Part shown: piece after piece, positions 1 to 10,700 of the stretch
How the letters are laid out: the number at the start of each line of letters is the position of its first letter
Position numbering within the stretch: the first letter of the stretch is position 1
Assembly: GCA_023386235.1 (NCBI GenBank)
Contig: JAEWKC010000020.1
Coordinates: 5,771-69,770, forward strand
Reading direction: 5' to 3'
Source: Bacteroidota bacterium
GTDB lineage: Bacteria > Bacteroidota > Bacteroidia > Chitinophagales > Chitinophagaceae
DNA length: 64,000 nt
Program-made: the position numbers and the translations under genes
Notes under the pieces: generated by a model
Database searches by the model: none
The model's input: the letters and a program-made list of their open reading frames with translations, nothing else
Told to the model about the DNA's origin: nothing

Positions 1-1423
1 CAGAGTTGCTGTATTCGCCCAGTTGCGATTCCAGGTCGGGCACTAATAAGAGGATATCGTTTACCGCAATTCGGTTATTGATAAGCCTGGCGTCTATAAA
101 AGTGTTGCCCGGGTTTCTGCCAAGGTCGTCAAGAGAATTATATCCTAAATAAACAGAATCTCTGATAACGGTTCTGGGAGTTTGTAATAACAGATTGCCT
201 AAAGAAGTAAATTTATTATTGTGTGCAAATCGGGTATGAGCGTTGGTAAGAATAAAGCCGCTTTGTTCGCGAAGAGATAAAGAGTCTATAGATCCTTTAA
301 AGTCCACAGGCGCTAAATCAATAGCAGAAGCATGCAGATTAAAATCTTTCACGTCTAAATGACTGTAATCAACACCCCTTCTTGTTTTGGCCACGTTGCT
401 ATCATTGTAGGAAAAATGATTGTTGGTGATGGCAACCTTGTCAAACAAAAACTTCCATTGAGAAACAGATGCTGTATCTGTATCGGCGGTTGATTGTATG
501 TCGGCTTTCTTTTTAGATTTAAGGCCGATAGCAATATTTGTACGCGCGCTGTCTAACAATACGCTGGACAGATGAAAATGCATTTTGCTGAGGTCTACTT
601 CTTTTGGTGAGGCCGCCAGTGTGCGCAAGCCGAAGTTTAAGTTCATGGGTACCAACTCGTCTATGTAATCAACAGAAACTCTTTTAAAATCTATATCGCC
701 CAAGCCCAGCGGTAGCGCGGATGTTTCTGTTTCTTGTGTGCCGGTAGCCAATATGTTGGCTGATTTTAAAAATACCTTGGGCTGATACATATGTATTTTG
801 GCATGTGTATCTTCCAGCTTAATATCGCCGAAAATAGTGGTAAGCGTGCGCAGATCAAACTTTTCTAATTCGGTTTGCAAATAACCCGAGTTAAGAGAGA
901 AGGATGAACCCACTACGTCATCGGCATAATTTAAGCGCACATTATCAAACACCAATTCTTTTACTCTGGCGGCGAAATCAGCAACGGCAGAATCTTTTTC
1001 CACCGGGTTGGCCGGAGCAAAAGCATCAATGATAAATTGAAAATTAAAAACCGTATCGGGCGAGCGCCTGTGCATGTCAACGTAGGCATTTTGCAACTCA
1101 AGCGATTTTACATTGGCATTGCTGCTCAATAGATCAAGCATGTTTAAATGCACCTCCAGTCTTTCTGCATAGAGCAGCGTATCTTTTCTTAAATCTTCTA
1201 CATATACCTCTCCCAGCTCTACACTATTGAAAAGCTTAAGCCTGAAATGTCCTATGGATATCTCTGTTTTAGTTTTATCTTTAAGAAAAGAAACGGCTTT
1301 GTTTTTGGCAAAATTTTGAACACCGGGGATTTGAATGGCAAAAAACAAAATTAAAACAATAAGGAGTATGGATAAAAGTATCCACCCAATTGTTTTTAAA
1401 AATATTTTTATTCCTTTTTGCAA
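1..1423 (-). CDS. TamB-like translocation/assembly protein, N-terminal part (runs off the window)
   Basis: A minus-strand frame stays open from 1423 to the window edge, about 474 codons. It starts with a basic stretch and one long hydrophobic segment (about residues 8-30), then a long beta-rich periplasmic region. This is the layout of the AsmA/TamB family, which sits in the inner membrane and spans the periplasm to help outer-membrane assembly or lipid transport. No ATG is available: the frame is closed by TAA at 1438-1436 and the first usable start is TTG at 1423-1421, just ahead of the membrane anchor. The C-terminal TamB domain that would prove the assignment lies outside the window, so an AsmA-like protein is the alternative. 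Confidence 0.7.
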   Translation of the reverse strand, partial: MQKGIKIFLKTIGWILLSILLIVLILFFAIQIPGVQNFAKNKAVSFLKDKTKTEISIGHFRLKLFNSVELGEVYVEDLRKDTLLYAERLEVHLNMLDLLSSNANVKSLELQNAYVDMHRRSPDTVFNFQFIIDAFAPANPVEKDSAVADFAARVKELVFDNVRLNYADDVVGSSFSLNSGYLQTELEKFDLRTLTTIFGDIKLEDTHAKIHMYQPKVFLKSANILATGTQETETSALPLGLGDIDFKRVSVDYIDELVPMNLNFGLRTLAASPKEVDLSKMHFHLSSVLLDSARTNIAIGLKSKKKADIQSTADTDTASVSQWKFLFDKVAITNNHFSYNDSNVAKTRRGVDYSHLDVKDFNLHASAIDLAPVDFKGSIDSLSLREQSGFILTNAHTRFAHNNKFTSLGNLLLQTPRTVIRDSVYLGYNSLDDLGRNPGNTFIDARLINNRIAVNDILLLVPDLESQLGEYSNS

Positions 1424-1522
1424 ATGATTATCTTTTTAGCCACAGATATAGGCTGCAAATATATCTACAATTAACGAAAACGTTTATAAAAAAGAAACAA
1501 TAATTGGCGGAAACTCACCTTT

Positions 1523-2059
1523 TTATGAGCTTTTTCTTTCTTTTTGGTCTTCTTTAAGCAATTTTAAAACTTCTGTTTTTACGCGCAGGTCTCTTATCTC
1601 TTTTCTTGCCTGTCTTCTGTTGTTCCATTTACTGAGCACATCAAATAAGAATATACCTCCTTGCACGGCGGCGGTTGTTGCCAGTCCGCGTGCTGTGCCC
1701 GCTATATTAGCTTTTAAGGAAGGGGCTCTCTTTTTTCTTTTTCTAGATAAAAGGAAAGAGCCCACCGTGCTTAATATTGTAGTTGCTATGCCTACATTTC
1801 CCGAATTTAAAAAGGAAAGAGGACTGCCTGTGGCGTCGGTGGATTTATTGCTTTTATCTGTAGATAAAAATGGCAAAGCCTTACCAACCGTAGAATTGAA
1901 TGCCTGTTTGGGCAACTGTGTAGTATCGTTTTTAATCTGAGCAAAATCTCCCTCTACTTTTGTTTTTAAATAAGCGATTTCCGCTTCCAGATCGCCGATA
2001 TTATTTATCTGGGAAAGATCCCAGCTGCCATCTATATTCTTAGTTATTTTAGTTTCCAT
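1523..2059 (-). CDS. Hypothetical protein, third gene of the YtxH/holin operon
   Basis: 178 residues from the ATG at 2059. A longer frame reaches 2095, but the start at 2059 overlaps the end of the upstream gene by only 11 bases, as expected for translational coupling. The N-terminal third is polar. There are moderately hydrophobic stretches at about 87-105 and 117-142, and the C-terminus (145-178) is very basic and likely helical. I do not recognise a family. Co-transcription with a YtxH protein and a holin-like membrane protein points to the cell envelope and perhaps general stress, but this is inference from position only. Confidence 0.7.
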   Translation of the reverse strand: METKITKNIDGSWDLSQINNIGDLEAEIAYLKTKVEGDFAQIKNDTTQLPKQAFNSTVGKALPFLSTDKSNKSTDATGSPLSFLNSGNVGIATTILSTVGSFLLSRKRKKRAPSLKANIAGTARGLATTAAVQGGIFLFDVLSKWNNRRQARKEIRDLRVKTEVLKLLKEDQKERKSS

Positions 2060-2438
2060 TTGTATCAATTTTTTCGGTTTTATCAAAAATGGCATCGGTA
2101 ATATTGTTCATAATAAAGTTGCCGAAGATGGCATTTCTGAATACAATCATAATGATCAGTAGCAACAAATAAATTCCTCCTACAGCGCCAAAACCATAAT
2201 AGTAACTTTCAAAAACACGACTCAGATAAAATGCCAGCATCATACTCAGGAACAGTACAATGAAAAATGCAAACAACACAATCATTGTAAACATGAGTAT
2301 TTTCATGAGTAACTTTGTAGTGATTTTTACAGACTGAAGTCTTAACAATAATAGCCTGTCTTCAATTTGCGTTTTGATTTTATCACTGTATTGCTCAAAG
2401 AAATTCGGTTCAGTGTATGCCTGCTGCTTTTCGTCCAT
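2049..2438 (-). CDS. Phage-holin-family (DUF1469-like) small membrane protein
   Basis: 129 residues with two membrane segments (about 44-72 and 82-100), joined by a short aromatic loop, plus a charged N-terminus. This matches the holin superfamily III / DUF1469 proteins that in Bacteroidota commonly sit beside YtxH genes. Despite the name there are no phage genes nearby; these are chromosomal envelope proteins of unknown biochemical role. It lies 26 bases downstream of the YtxH gene and overlaps the next gene by 11 bases, so the three form one operon. Confidence 0.75.
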   Translation of the reverse strand: MDEKQQAYTEPNFFEQYSDKIKTQIEDRLLLLRLQSVKITTKLLMKILMFTMIVLFAFFIVLFLSMMLAFYLSRVFESYYYGFGAVGGIYLLLLIIMIVFRNAIFGNFIMNNITDAIFDKTEKIDTNGN

Positions 2439-2464
2439 AATATTTAAGTGTTTTCAAAATACGG

Positions 2465-2725
2465 TTAAGAAAAAATTTCGTCGTACTCGGTAAAGTCTTT
2501 TTCCGGGTCCAGCGAATCCAGAGAAGTCTTTCTCTTGTGAAAAATTCTTTCAATTGTAATGTCTATGTTATCAATACCAAATTTGATCTCTTCTAAAACA
2601 TTACTTGTAAAATCAGAAACGTCTTCCATTATTTTTTTTCCTTGTTTAGTATTCAGGAAATAAGACGCTAAAGAACCGGCAAGGATGCCAACTGCCAAAC
2701 CGCCTATAAATTTTTTATTTGACAT
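2465..2725 (-). CDS. YtxH domain-containing protein
   Basis: 86 residues: a glycine/alanine-rich membrane segment right after the N-terminus (about 5-24), then the N-T-K-Q-G-K-K turn and an amphipathic tail. That is the standard YtxH arrangement, an inner-membrane anchored protein linked to general stress in Firmicutes and Bacteroidota. First gene of a three-gene operon with the holin-like protein and a hypothetical. A TAAATTTG -7 box (plus-strand CAAATTTA at 2801-2808) lies about 75 bases upstream of the start. Confidence 0.8.
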   Translation of the reverse strand: MSNKKFIGGLAVGILAGSLASYFLNTKQGKKIMEDVSDFTSNVLEEIKFGIDNIDITIERIFHKRKTSLDSLDPEKDFTEYDEIFS

Positions 2726-2800
2726 GGTAACAGGTTTTTTAAATGACCCTAATGCACTATTTAAATGATTGGGGTCCGGTTACATAATAATTAGTTTAGC

Positions 2801-2808
2801 CAAATTTA
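2801..2808 (-). promoter_or_regulatory. Bacteroidota -7 box of the YtxH operon
   Basis: Read on the minus strand this is TAAATTTG, a full match to TAnnTTTG. It lies upstream of the YtxH start (2725) and gives a leader of about 70 bases. A clear -33 TTTG was not seen. Confidence 0.45.
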
Positions 2809-2853
2809 TGCCATTTTACGCTTAATGTAAATAAAACTGTTATAAAATAAAAT

Positions 2854-2886
2854 AAAAAGCACCCGGTAATCTTCGGGTGCTTTTTT
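2854..2886 (-). terminator. Rho-independent terminator of fabH
   Basis: Perfect stem AGCACCCG / CGGGTGCT with an 8-base loop, flanked by A-runs on one side and T-runs on the other. It is 25 bases beyond the fabH stop. The flanking runs would let it work in both directions, but only fabH reads into it. Confidence 0.85.
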
Positions 2887-2911
2887 TACAGCAGCTATTG
2901 CCGGTAATTTT

Positions 2912-3898
2912 TTAATAAGCCCATTTTATATAAACGGCTCCCCAGGTAAATCCACCACCAAAGGCCGCGAGTATAATATTGTCGCCTTTGTTTAGCTTAT
3001 CTTCCCACTCCCACAGGCAAAGAGGAATGGTGGCGGCGGTTGTGTTGCCGTACTTTTGAATGTTTATCATTACTTTTTCTTCGGGCAGTTCCATTCTTTT
3101 TCTGGTGGCGTCAATGATTCTTAAGTTAGCCTGGTGCGGTACCAGCCAAGCCACGTCCTCGGCAGAGAGATTATTTTTCTGCATTATTTCATAGCTTACA
3201 TCTGCCATAGACACTACGGCAAATTTGAAAACCGTTTTACCTTCCTGATATATGTAATGGTCTTTGTTGTCTACTGTTTCATGTGTAGGCGGATTAAGAG
3301 AGCCGCCGCCTTTCATGTGCAGGTAATCTCTTCCCGATCCGTCACTTCTAAGAATAGAGTCGATAATGCCGTTTCCTTCTTCGTTGGGTTCCAGTAATAC
3401 TGCGGCCGCCGCGTCGCCAAAAAGCACGCAGGTGGTTCTGTCGGTATAGTCTGTAATAGAACTCATTTTATCGGACCCTACCACTACCACTTTTTTATAT
3501 TTTCCCGATTCTATAAACGCTGCTCCGGTTGCAAGCGCGTATAAAAATCCGCTGCATGCGGCTTCTAAATCAAAGCCGAAGGCGTTTTTAGCGCCCACCT
3601 TATCTGCAATGATGTTGGCTGTAGCCGGAAAAAGCATATCGGGCGTTACGGTAGCGCAAATAATACAGTCAATTTCATCTGCGCTGATGCCGCGCTTTTT
3701 TAAAAGATCCGCCACGGCGGGAGCGCCCATGTCGCTAGTACCTTTATCTTTATCTAAAATTCTTCTTTCTTTAATACCTGTGCGGGTGGTGATCCATTCA
3801 TCCGTGGTGTCTACCATTTTTTCCAGATCGGCATTAGAAAGAATTCTCTCAGGCAAATATGCCCCAACGGCGGTTATAGCAGCAGTAATCTTGCTCAT
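2912..3898 (-). CDS. fabH: Beta-ketoacyl-ACP synthase III
   Basis: 328 residues, normal FabH length. It condenses acetyl-CoA (or a branched primer) with malonyl-ACP to start fatty-acid synthesis in the cytoplasm. The catalytic triad is visible: Cys115 in A-A-C-S-G-F, His255 in P-H-Q-A-N and Asn285 in Y-G-N-T-T-A-A. The C-terminal G-G-G-F-T-W-G loop is also typical. The ATG at 3898 places the M-S-K-I-T-A-A strand at the N-terminus, as usual. It is divergent from ruvA, with 111 bases between the two starts, and ends in a strong terminator. Confidence 0.96.
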   Translation of the reverse strand: MSKITAAITAVGAYLPERILSNADLEKMVDTTDEWITTRTGIKERRILDKDKGTSDMGAPAVADLLKKRGISADEIDCIICATVTPDMLFPATANIIADKVGAKNAFGFDLEAACSGFLYALATGAAFIESGKYKKVVVVGSDKMSSITDYTDRTTCVLFGDAAAAVLLEPNEEGNGIIDSILRSDGSGRDYLHMKGGGSLNPPTHETVDNKDHYIYQEGKTVFKFAVVSMADVSYEIMQKNNLSAEDVAWLVPHQANLRIIDATRKRMELPEEKVMINIQKYGNTTAATIPLCLWEWEDKLNKGDNIILAAFGGGFTWGAVYIKWAY

Positions 3899-4009
3899 AT
3901 ATTAAATAAAGTTTTTTAATAATTGTGTGCGAAAATAGGAACTATTTGGCAACTTTGCATTATATTTAAAGGATTATTGATTTTTTAATACACGTGTTAA
4001 TTTATAAAA

Positions 4010-4606
4010 ATGATAGCGTTCTTAAAAGGAAAATTTGTAAACAAAACTCCTGCAAACCTTGTGATAGATGTCAATGGCGTAGGCTATGATGTAAACATCA
4101 GCCTTAATACGTATTCTTTTATTTCCGATAAAGAAGAAGGATTACTGTATACTTATTTGCAGATAACCGAAAACGCCCAAACACTTTATGGCTTTTTTCA
4201 TATACAGGAAAAAGAATTGTTTTTGCAATTGATAAATGTGTCTGGCGTGGGCGCTTCTACGGCACGCATGATGCTGAGCGGCATGAAGCCTGAAGAAATT
4301 ATCAAAGCCATTGTGCAGCAAAACGTAAAGCAGCTGGAAGCGATAAAGGGTATTGGAAAAAAAACAGCAGAGCGACTTATTGTAGAATTAAAAGATAAGC
4401 TTGCCAAACAGCACAATCAAAATACCGCATCGCTGGCAGATGTACATACCGGGATGGTAACCAATGTGGAATACGATGCCGTAAACGCGCTGATAGCTTT
4501 AGGCATTAATAAGGCAATAGCAGAAAATGCCGTAAAGAAAGCCGGCAAAAATTTATCGGAACCCAAGCTGGAAGAGTTGATAAAAGTGGCGCTGAAGGAA
4601 ATATAA
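4010..4606 (+). CDS. ruvA: Holliday junction branch-migration protein RuvA
   Basis: 198 residues. N-terminal OB fold (about 1-63, starting M-I-A-F-L-K-G), two helix-hairpin-helix motifs (N-V-S-G-V-G-A at 76-82 and A-I-K-G-I-G-K-K at 111-118) and a C-terminal domain III (about 153-198) that contacts RuvB. RuvA binds four-way DNA junctions and loads RuvB. No ruvB or ruvC is adjacent; the next gene is sprA, a placement I recall as common in Bacteroidota but could not check. Confidence 0.96.
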   Translation: MIAFLKGKFVNKTPANLVIDVNGVGYDVNISLNTYSFISDKEEGLLYTYLQITENAQTLYGFFHIQEKELFLQLINVSGVGASTARMMLSGMKPEEIIKAIVQQNVKQLEAIKGIGKKTAERLIVELKDKLAKQHNQNTASLADVHTGMVTNVEYDAVNALIALGINKAIAENAVKKAGKNLSEPKLEELIKVALKEI

Positions 4607-4783
4607 AAATTGCTTTCTATTCAAGGTAGAATGAAGGCAAACTACAAAAGCTGAACACATATTCCTGAAATACATAATAGAAATTCCGTTTTTACGTTTT
4701 ATTATAAATTCTTTATAATAATGATTTGAAAAGCCTTGTTTGGGGCGGCAGCCTGTTACAAAGAATTTTAAAACGGAAGAGAG

Positions 4784-7700
4784 ATTAATTACAAACATTA
4801 CATACGATTTTTTACGCTCACCATCTTTAGCTTAGTGAGCTCTTTTTTGTATGCACAGACAGATACTACCGACACTGCTTCAAAAGACAGCGCACATTTT
4901 CCTGTAGAAGACAGAAGGGGCTATAAAATAACCGCTTCCAACATTCATCCTTTCGGACTGGATTTCGGAGATATTATTAAAGATTCGGTATACTACGATC
5001 CCGCCAAAAACGAATATTATATTTACGAGCAAATCAACGGAAAAGATTACCGGATGCCCATTGCGCTGTCACCCGAAGAGATGATGCGACTACAGGAGCG
5101 GCGGCTAAACAATAATTATTTTTATGAAAGAAACCGCTCGCTGGATTTAATAAATTACAAACAGCCCCGCCCCCGCCCCTACATGAGCAATAAAATGTTT
5201 ACCAAGCTTTTTGGGCTCACTCCCGGGGGAAAGAAAATAGAAATATATCCCACGGGCAGCATTTCTTTATCGGCGGGCTACCAGGGTCAGAAAGTAGATA
5301 ATCCTACCCTGTCGGAAGAAGCAAGGCGCAATGGGAACTTCGATTTTAGAATGAACTCCAATCTGGGCTTAATGGCCGAGATAGGCAATCGTTTAAAGTT
5401 GCCCATTTCTTACAACACACTTTCTACTTTTGACTTTCAAAATCAAATGAAACTGCAGTTTTCCGGGCATGAAGACGCTATACTCAGAAGACTGGAAGCC
5501 GGAAATATTTCTTTTGAAAACAGAAGCAACCTGTTGCCGAGTGTTCAAAATTTATTTGGATTAAAAACACAATTACAATTCGGGAAACTATTCATTACAA
5601 CGGCCGTGGCTAATAGCCGCTCAGAAAGACAAAGCATGAACTTGCAGGGCGGCGCGCTTTCGCAGCAGGTAAAAATAAACCTTGGCGACTACGACGAAAA
5701 CAGGCACTTTCTTTTGGGAGATTATTTCAGAGCCAATTACAATAAAACAATGGCGGAAATACCACTAATAAGAAGTCAGGTGCAATTGATACGCGTAGAA
5801 GTATGGGTTACCAACCGGAATTTTTCTACTGATACTACAAGAGATGTGGTAGCCCTGATGGATTTAGGCGAAAATGATCCTTACAATACAAATATTCAAA
5901 GTACGGGAGCAGGCAACCTGCCTAACAATGCAGCCAATGACCTGTATAGCTCGCTGGCGCAAACGCCATCGGCAAGAAACGCTTCTACAGTTACTACATT
6001 GCTAGCGTCAAAAGGACTGCAGCCGGTGCAGGATTATGAAAAAACATATGCGCGCAAGCTGGGTTCTAATGAATATTTTATAAACAGCCGCGCCGGATTT
6101 ATTTCGCTTAACCAACAATTGCAGCCCGATGATGTGCTTGCGGTAGCTTACCAATACGCTTACAACGGAAGAATATATCAGGTAGGAGAATTTTCTAATG
6201 AAGTAAGCCTTGATTCTTCGCAGGGCGTACAAAAAATATTGTTTTTAAAATTGCTGAAAGCCACGGCCCAGCGCGTGAACTTACCCATATGGCAGTGGAT
6301 GATGAAAAATGTGTATTCTCTGGAAACTATTGGTCTGGAGCCCGATAATTTTAATTTAAATGTTTATTACAAAGAACCCAGTGCCGGCGTAAAAAGATAT
6401 CTTCCTGAAGTGGCGGATGTCGTGGAAGGAAAGTCTTTATTAAGTTTATTAAATACAGACAGGTTGAATGTAAGGCAGGATCCTATACCCGATGGGCAGT
6501 TTGATTTTGTACCCGGCTATACTGTACTCCCCCAGCAAGGAAAAATAATATTTCCTTTACTGGAGCCTTTCGGGCGCGACCTGGACTCCATCGCTTTTAA
6601 CGGTATGCCGCAGGAAGTAAAAGATCAATATGTGTATTACCATTTGTACGATAGTATTAAAGCCATTGCTACAACGTACTCTAACCTGGACAGGTTTTTA
6701 CTACAGGGTACAGTAAAAGGAAGTAACTCTTCTTCCATTTCTTTAGGGGCTTTAAATATTCCGCGCGGTTCTATACGCGTAACGGCTGGCGGACAAACGC
6801 TGGTGGAAAATACAGACTATATTATCAATTATGAAATAGGGGAATTGCAAATAATCAATCCCTCTATTCTCGCATCGGGGTTGCCGGTAAATGTGCAATA
6901 TGAAAACAATGGAGGAATGAGCTCTTACCAGAGAAACTTTTTTGGAATGCGCTTAGATTATCATTTCAACAACCGCTTCAGCATTGGAGGCTCTGTGGCG
7001 CAATTAAAAGAAACACCTTACTTAAATAAAATAAACTTTGGAGATGATCCTGTAAATAACCGCATGTATGGCATTGATTATAGTTTCAGATCAGAGTTGC
7101 CTTATCTTACGTATTTGTTAGATAAGCTGCCGTTTTATACCACTACTGCACAAAGTGCCATTAATACTTATGGAGAGGCCGCGTTTCTGCAGCCGGGTCA
7201 CTCATCACAAATAGGGCATGGCAGAAGCGGACAGGTATTTATAGATGATTTTGAGTCGGCAAGTAATATTTACGATCTGCGTTTCCCTTTTTCCTCATGG
7301 GCATTAGCTTCTACGCCGGCAGGAAACGGTTTGTTTCCGGAGGCTGATTTAAAAAACAATCTCGACTATGGCAAAAACAGGGCAAAGATAGCCTGGTACA
7401 ATATTGAGCCATCTTTACAGTCGCGCACCTCCTCTAATGCTTCCTCTTTGGGCTTGTCTGAGTTAAGCGATCCGAGAGTGCGCGCCGTATATGTAAACGA
7501 ATTATTTCCGCAAAAAACCAATGAGGTAGCGGGTTTGCAAACTCCCACCTTCGACATTGCCTATTATCCTTCAGCAAGAGGACATTACAATTATACAAAC
7601 GGAACCAGCGAGATGGATGCGCAGGGCAATCTGCTTAATCCGCAAAAAAGATGGGGAGGAATCATGCGGGCGATGGAGCAGTCTATGACCGACTTTGAAA

Positions 7701-10700
7701 CCAGTAATATAGAATACATTGAGTTCTGGATGCAGGATCCGTTTATTAAAAATCCTAATAGCAGAGGAGGAAAATTTATAATCAATTTGGGTAATGTAAG
7801 CGAAGATATTTTAAAAGACGGAAAACATTTTTATGAAAACGGTATGAACACCCCGGCGCAGCCAACTGCCGTTGACAGCAGCGGTGTGTGGGGCAAAACG
7901 CCCGTGAACCCCATACAAATCACCAACGCGTTTAGCAATACAGCTGAAGATCGCCCTTTGCAAGACGTAGGCTTTGATGGATTGAATGACGAAAGTGAAA
8001 CAACAAAGTTCGGAAGCTACTTACAGGTAATTCAACAAAACTTTGGCACAAACTCTACGGCTTACCTACATGCCGCTGCCGACCCTTCGTCTGATAATTA
8101 CAAATGGTACAGAGATCCCTCTTACGCTAATGCAGGCATATTAGAAAGGTATAAAAACTTCAACAATCCCGAAGGCAACTCTCCCATTGCGGCTAACAAC
8201 GAACAAATATCTTCCGCTGCCACTAATTATCCCGATAAGGAAGACCTGAACGGAGACAACTCTATAAACGAATCGGAGCAGTATTTTGAATACGAGATTG
8301 ACCTTTACCCGGGCAAGGCAATAACAGACAAATATATTGCAGACGTAAGAACTATTCAGCCCAAGCTGGCCAATGACAGCGTATCTACAGAACGCTGGTA
8401 TTTGTACAGGATCCCGGTAAAAGAATTCACTAACAAAGTAGGCAATATTACAGACTTTAAGTCAATAAGGTTTATGCGTATGTATCTTACAGACTTTCAG
8501 GATTCAGTAGTCTTGCGTTTTGCCCGGTTGGGCTTTGTAAGAAACCAATGGCGTTCATTCCGGTATGAATTAGATACCACTGGTTCTTACCGCGCATTGC
8601 CCGCAAACAGCAATACTACACTAAACCTTTCTTCCGTAAATACCGATGACAATAGCGGAAAGTCGCCCATTCCTTATGTGGCGCCTCCGGGTGTAGAGCG
8701 GATGCAATCTTTGGCTAACAACGGCGCTTACCTGCGTCAAAATGAGCAGTCTTTAAGCTTAAAGATAGAAAACCTAAAGCAAAAAGAAGCCCGGGCTATT
8801 TTTAAAAATGTAAGAATGGATATGCGACAGTATGGCCAATTGTCTATGTTCATTCATGCTGAATCTTTGCCCGGACAATCGTCTGTAGCGAACGGCGACC
8901 TGGAGGCGGTAGTGCGGATAGGACAGGATTTTCTGAGTAATTATTACGAGGTACGCATTCCATTAAGAGTTACGCAGCATTCTATGACGGTAAGCGCGGA
9001 AGAGGTTTGGCCGTTTGAAAACAACCTGGACATTATTTTGCAAGACCTTATTAATTTAAAATTAGAAAGAAACAGCAGCCGTGTACCTATTAATGAAATA
9101 TTCCGCAGGCCGCTTGGCAATAAGAGCATAGCCGTTATGGGCAATCCCAACTTTGGAGAAGTAGATGGTTTTCTGGTGGGAATTGAAAATGCGAGAGGCA
9201 CACAATCGCTAAGCGCAGAAGTCTGGATTAACGAGTTGCGCTTATCCAGAATGGATGAAACCGGCGGCATGGCGGCGCAGGGAAGAGTTGATCTGCAACT
9301 GGCAGACCTGGGTACGCTCAGCATTTCTGCAAATACTTACACTGCGGGCTTTGGCTCCATAGAGCAACGGGTAAACGAAAGAAAAAGAGAAAATCTTATT
9401 CAGTTTGATGCTACCGCAAATATTAATGCGGGAAAATTGATACCACCTAAGATCAATGCCAACATTCCGGTTTTCTTTAATCTGAATCAGACTGTTTATA
9501 CGCCCAAGTATGATCCGTTTGATCAGGATGTTTTATTCAAGTACAAAATGAATAATACCGAAAGCAAAAGAATGCGAGACTCTATAAGAAATATTGCGCA
9601 GGATAGAACTACTACTAAAATGCTTGGGCTTAATGGCGTGAAGTTTGGCAAACCCTCTCAAACGCCCAAGCCATGGGACATTTCAAACCTTGATTTTTCT
9701 TATACGTTCACATCTATTGACCAAACCAACCCACTGATAGATAGAAATCTTATCAATAAACACTTTGGTTCCATAAGCTATATGTATGCGGGCAAGCCAT
9801 TCTTTATAGAACCTTTTAAGCAATTAATTCAGTCAAAAAATCCCTGGTTAAAATGGCTGACGGAATTTAACATCAACGTAGTGCCGTCAACCATTAATGT
9901 TCGTGCGGCCATTGACAGGCAATACGGTGAGTTTACACCAAGAATTGTAAATATTTTTGATGCACAAAATCAAATAGACCGGCTGGAAACTACGTATGAT
10001 AAGTATTTCAGGTTCAACAGAGATTATAATCTGGTATGGAATCTCACTAAAAGTCTTAATGTAAATTTTGTTGCTAATAATTTTGCCTTTGTTGATGAGC
10101 CCTATGGCGCATTGAATACACCGCTCAAAAAAGATACTTTGTGGAAAAACTTTTTAAAAGGCGGCAGAAACACCATGTATCAGCAAAAAGCTACAGCCAG
10201 CTATGCCATACCTTTTGATAAATTGCCGGCAACAAGCTGGATTACCGGAACGCTCAATTATACAGCCGATTATAAATGGATAGGAGCAAGCTTGCTGGCT
10301 AAAGACTTGGGTAATGTAATAGAAAACAGCAGCACAACTTCGATAAATGCAGAGTTAAACTTCAGGTCATTGTATGAAAGGTCTAACCTTTTGAAATCGG
10401 CATATATGTCGCGAGAGGAAAGGCAGCAGCAGGATAGCATTATTTTATTGCAAAGTGAAAATAAAAACAATAATGCTCAGCAAGACTCTCTTGTAAAGCC
10501 GCCTAAAAGATCGGAGTACTTAAAAGGGAAAACGGGCGCAGACAGAAGAAAGGCTTTAAGAGAGTGGAGAAAACTGGCAGAAGATTACAGAATAAAAAAA
10601 TCGGAAGCAAGAAAAAATAAAAAAATAAGAATATCAAGCGCAGTGTCAGTGCCTTTACAGGTGGTAACCATGGTAAAGCAGGTATCGGTAAATTATTCTA

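Noticed and set aside
2049..2438. Possible prophage because of a holin-like protein
   Set aside because: No lysin, structural or integrase genes nearby; the YtxH/holin-like pair is a chromosomal envelope operon in Bacteroidota.
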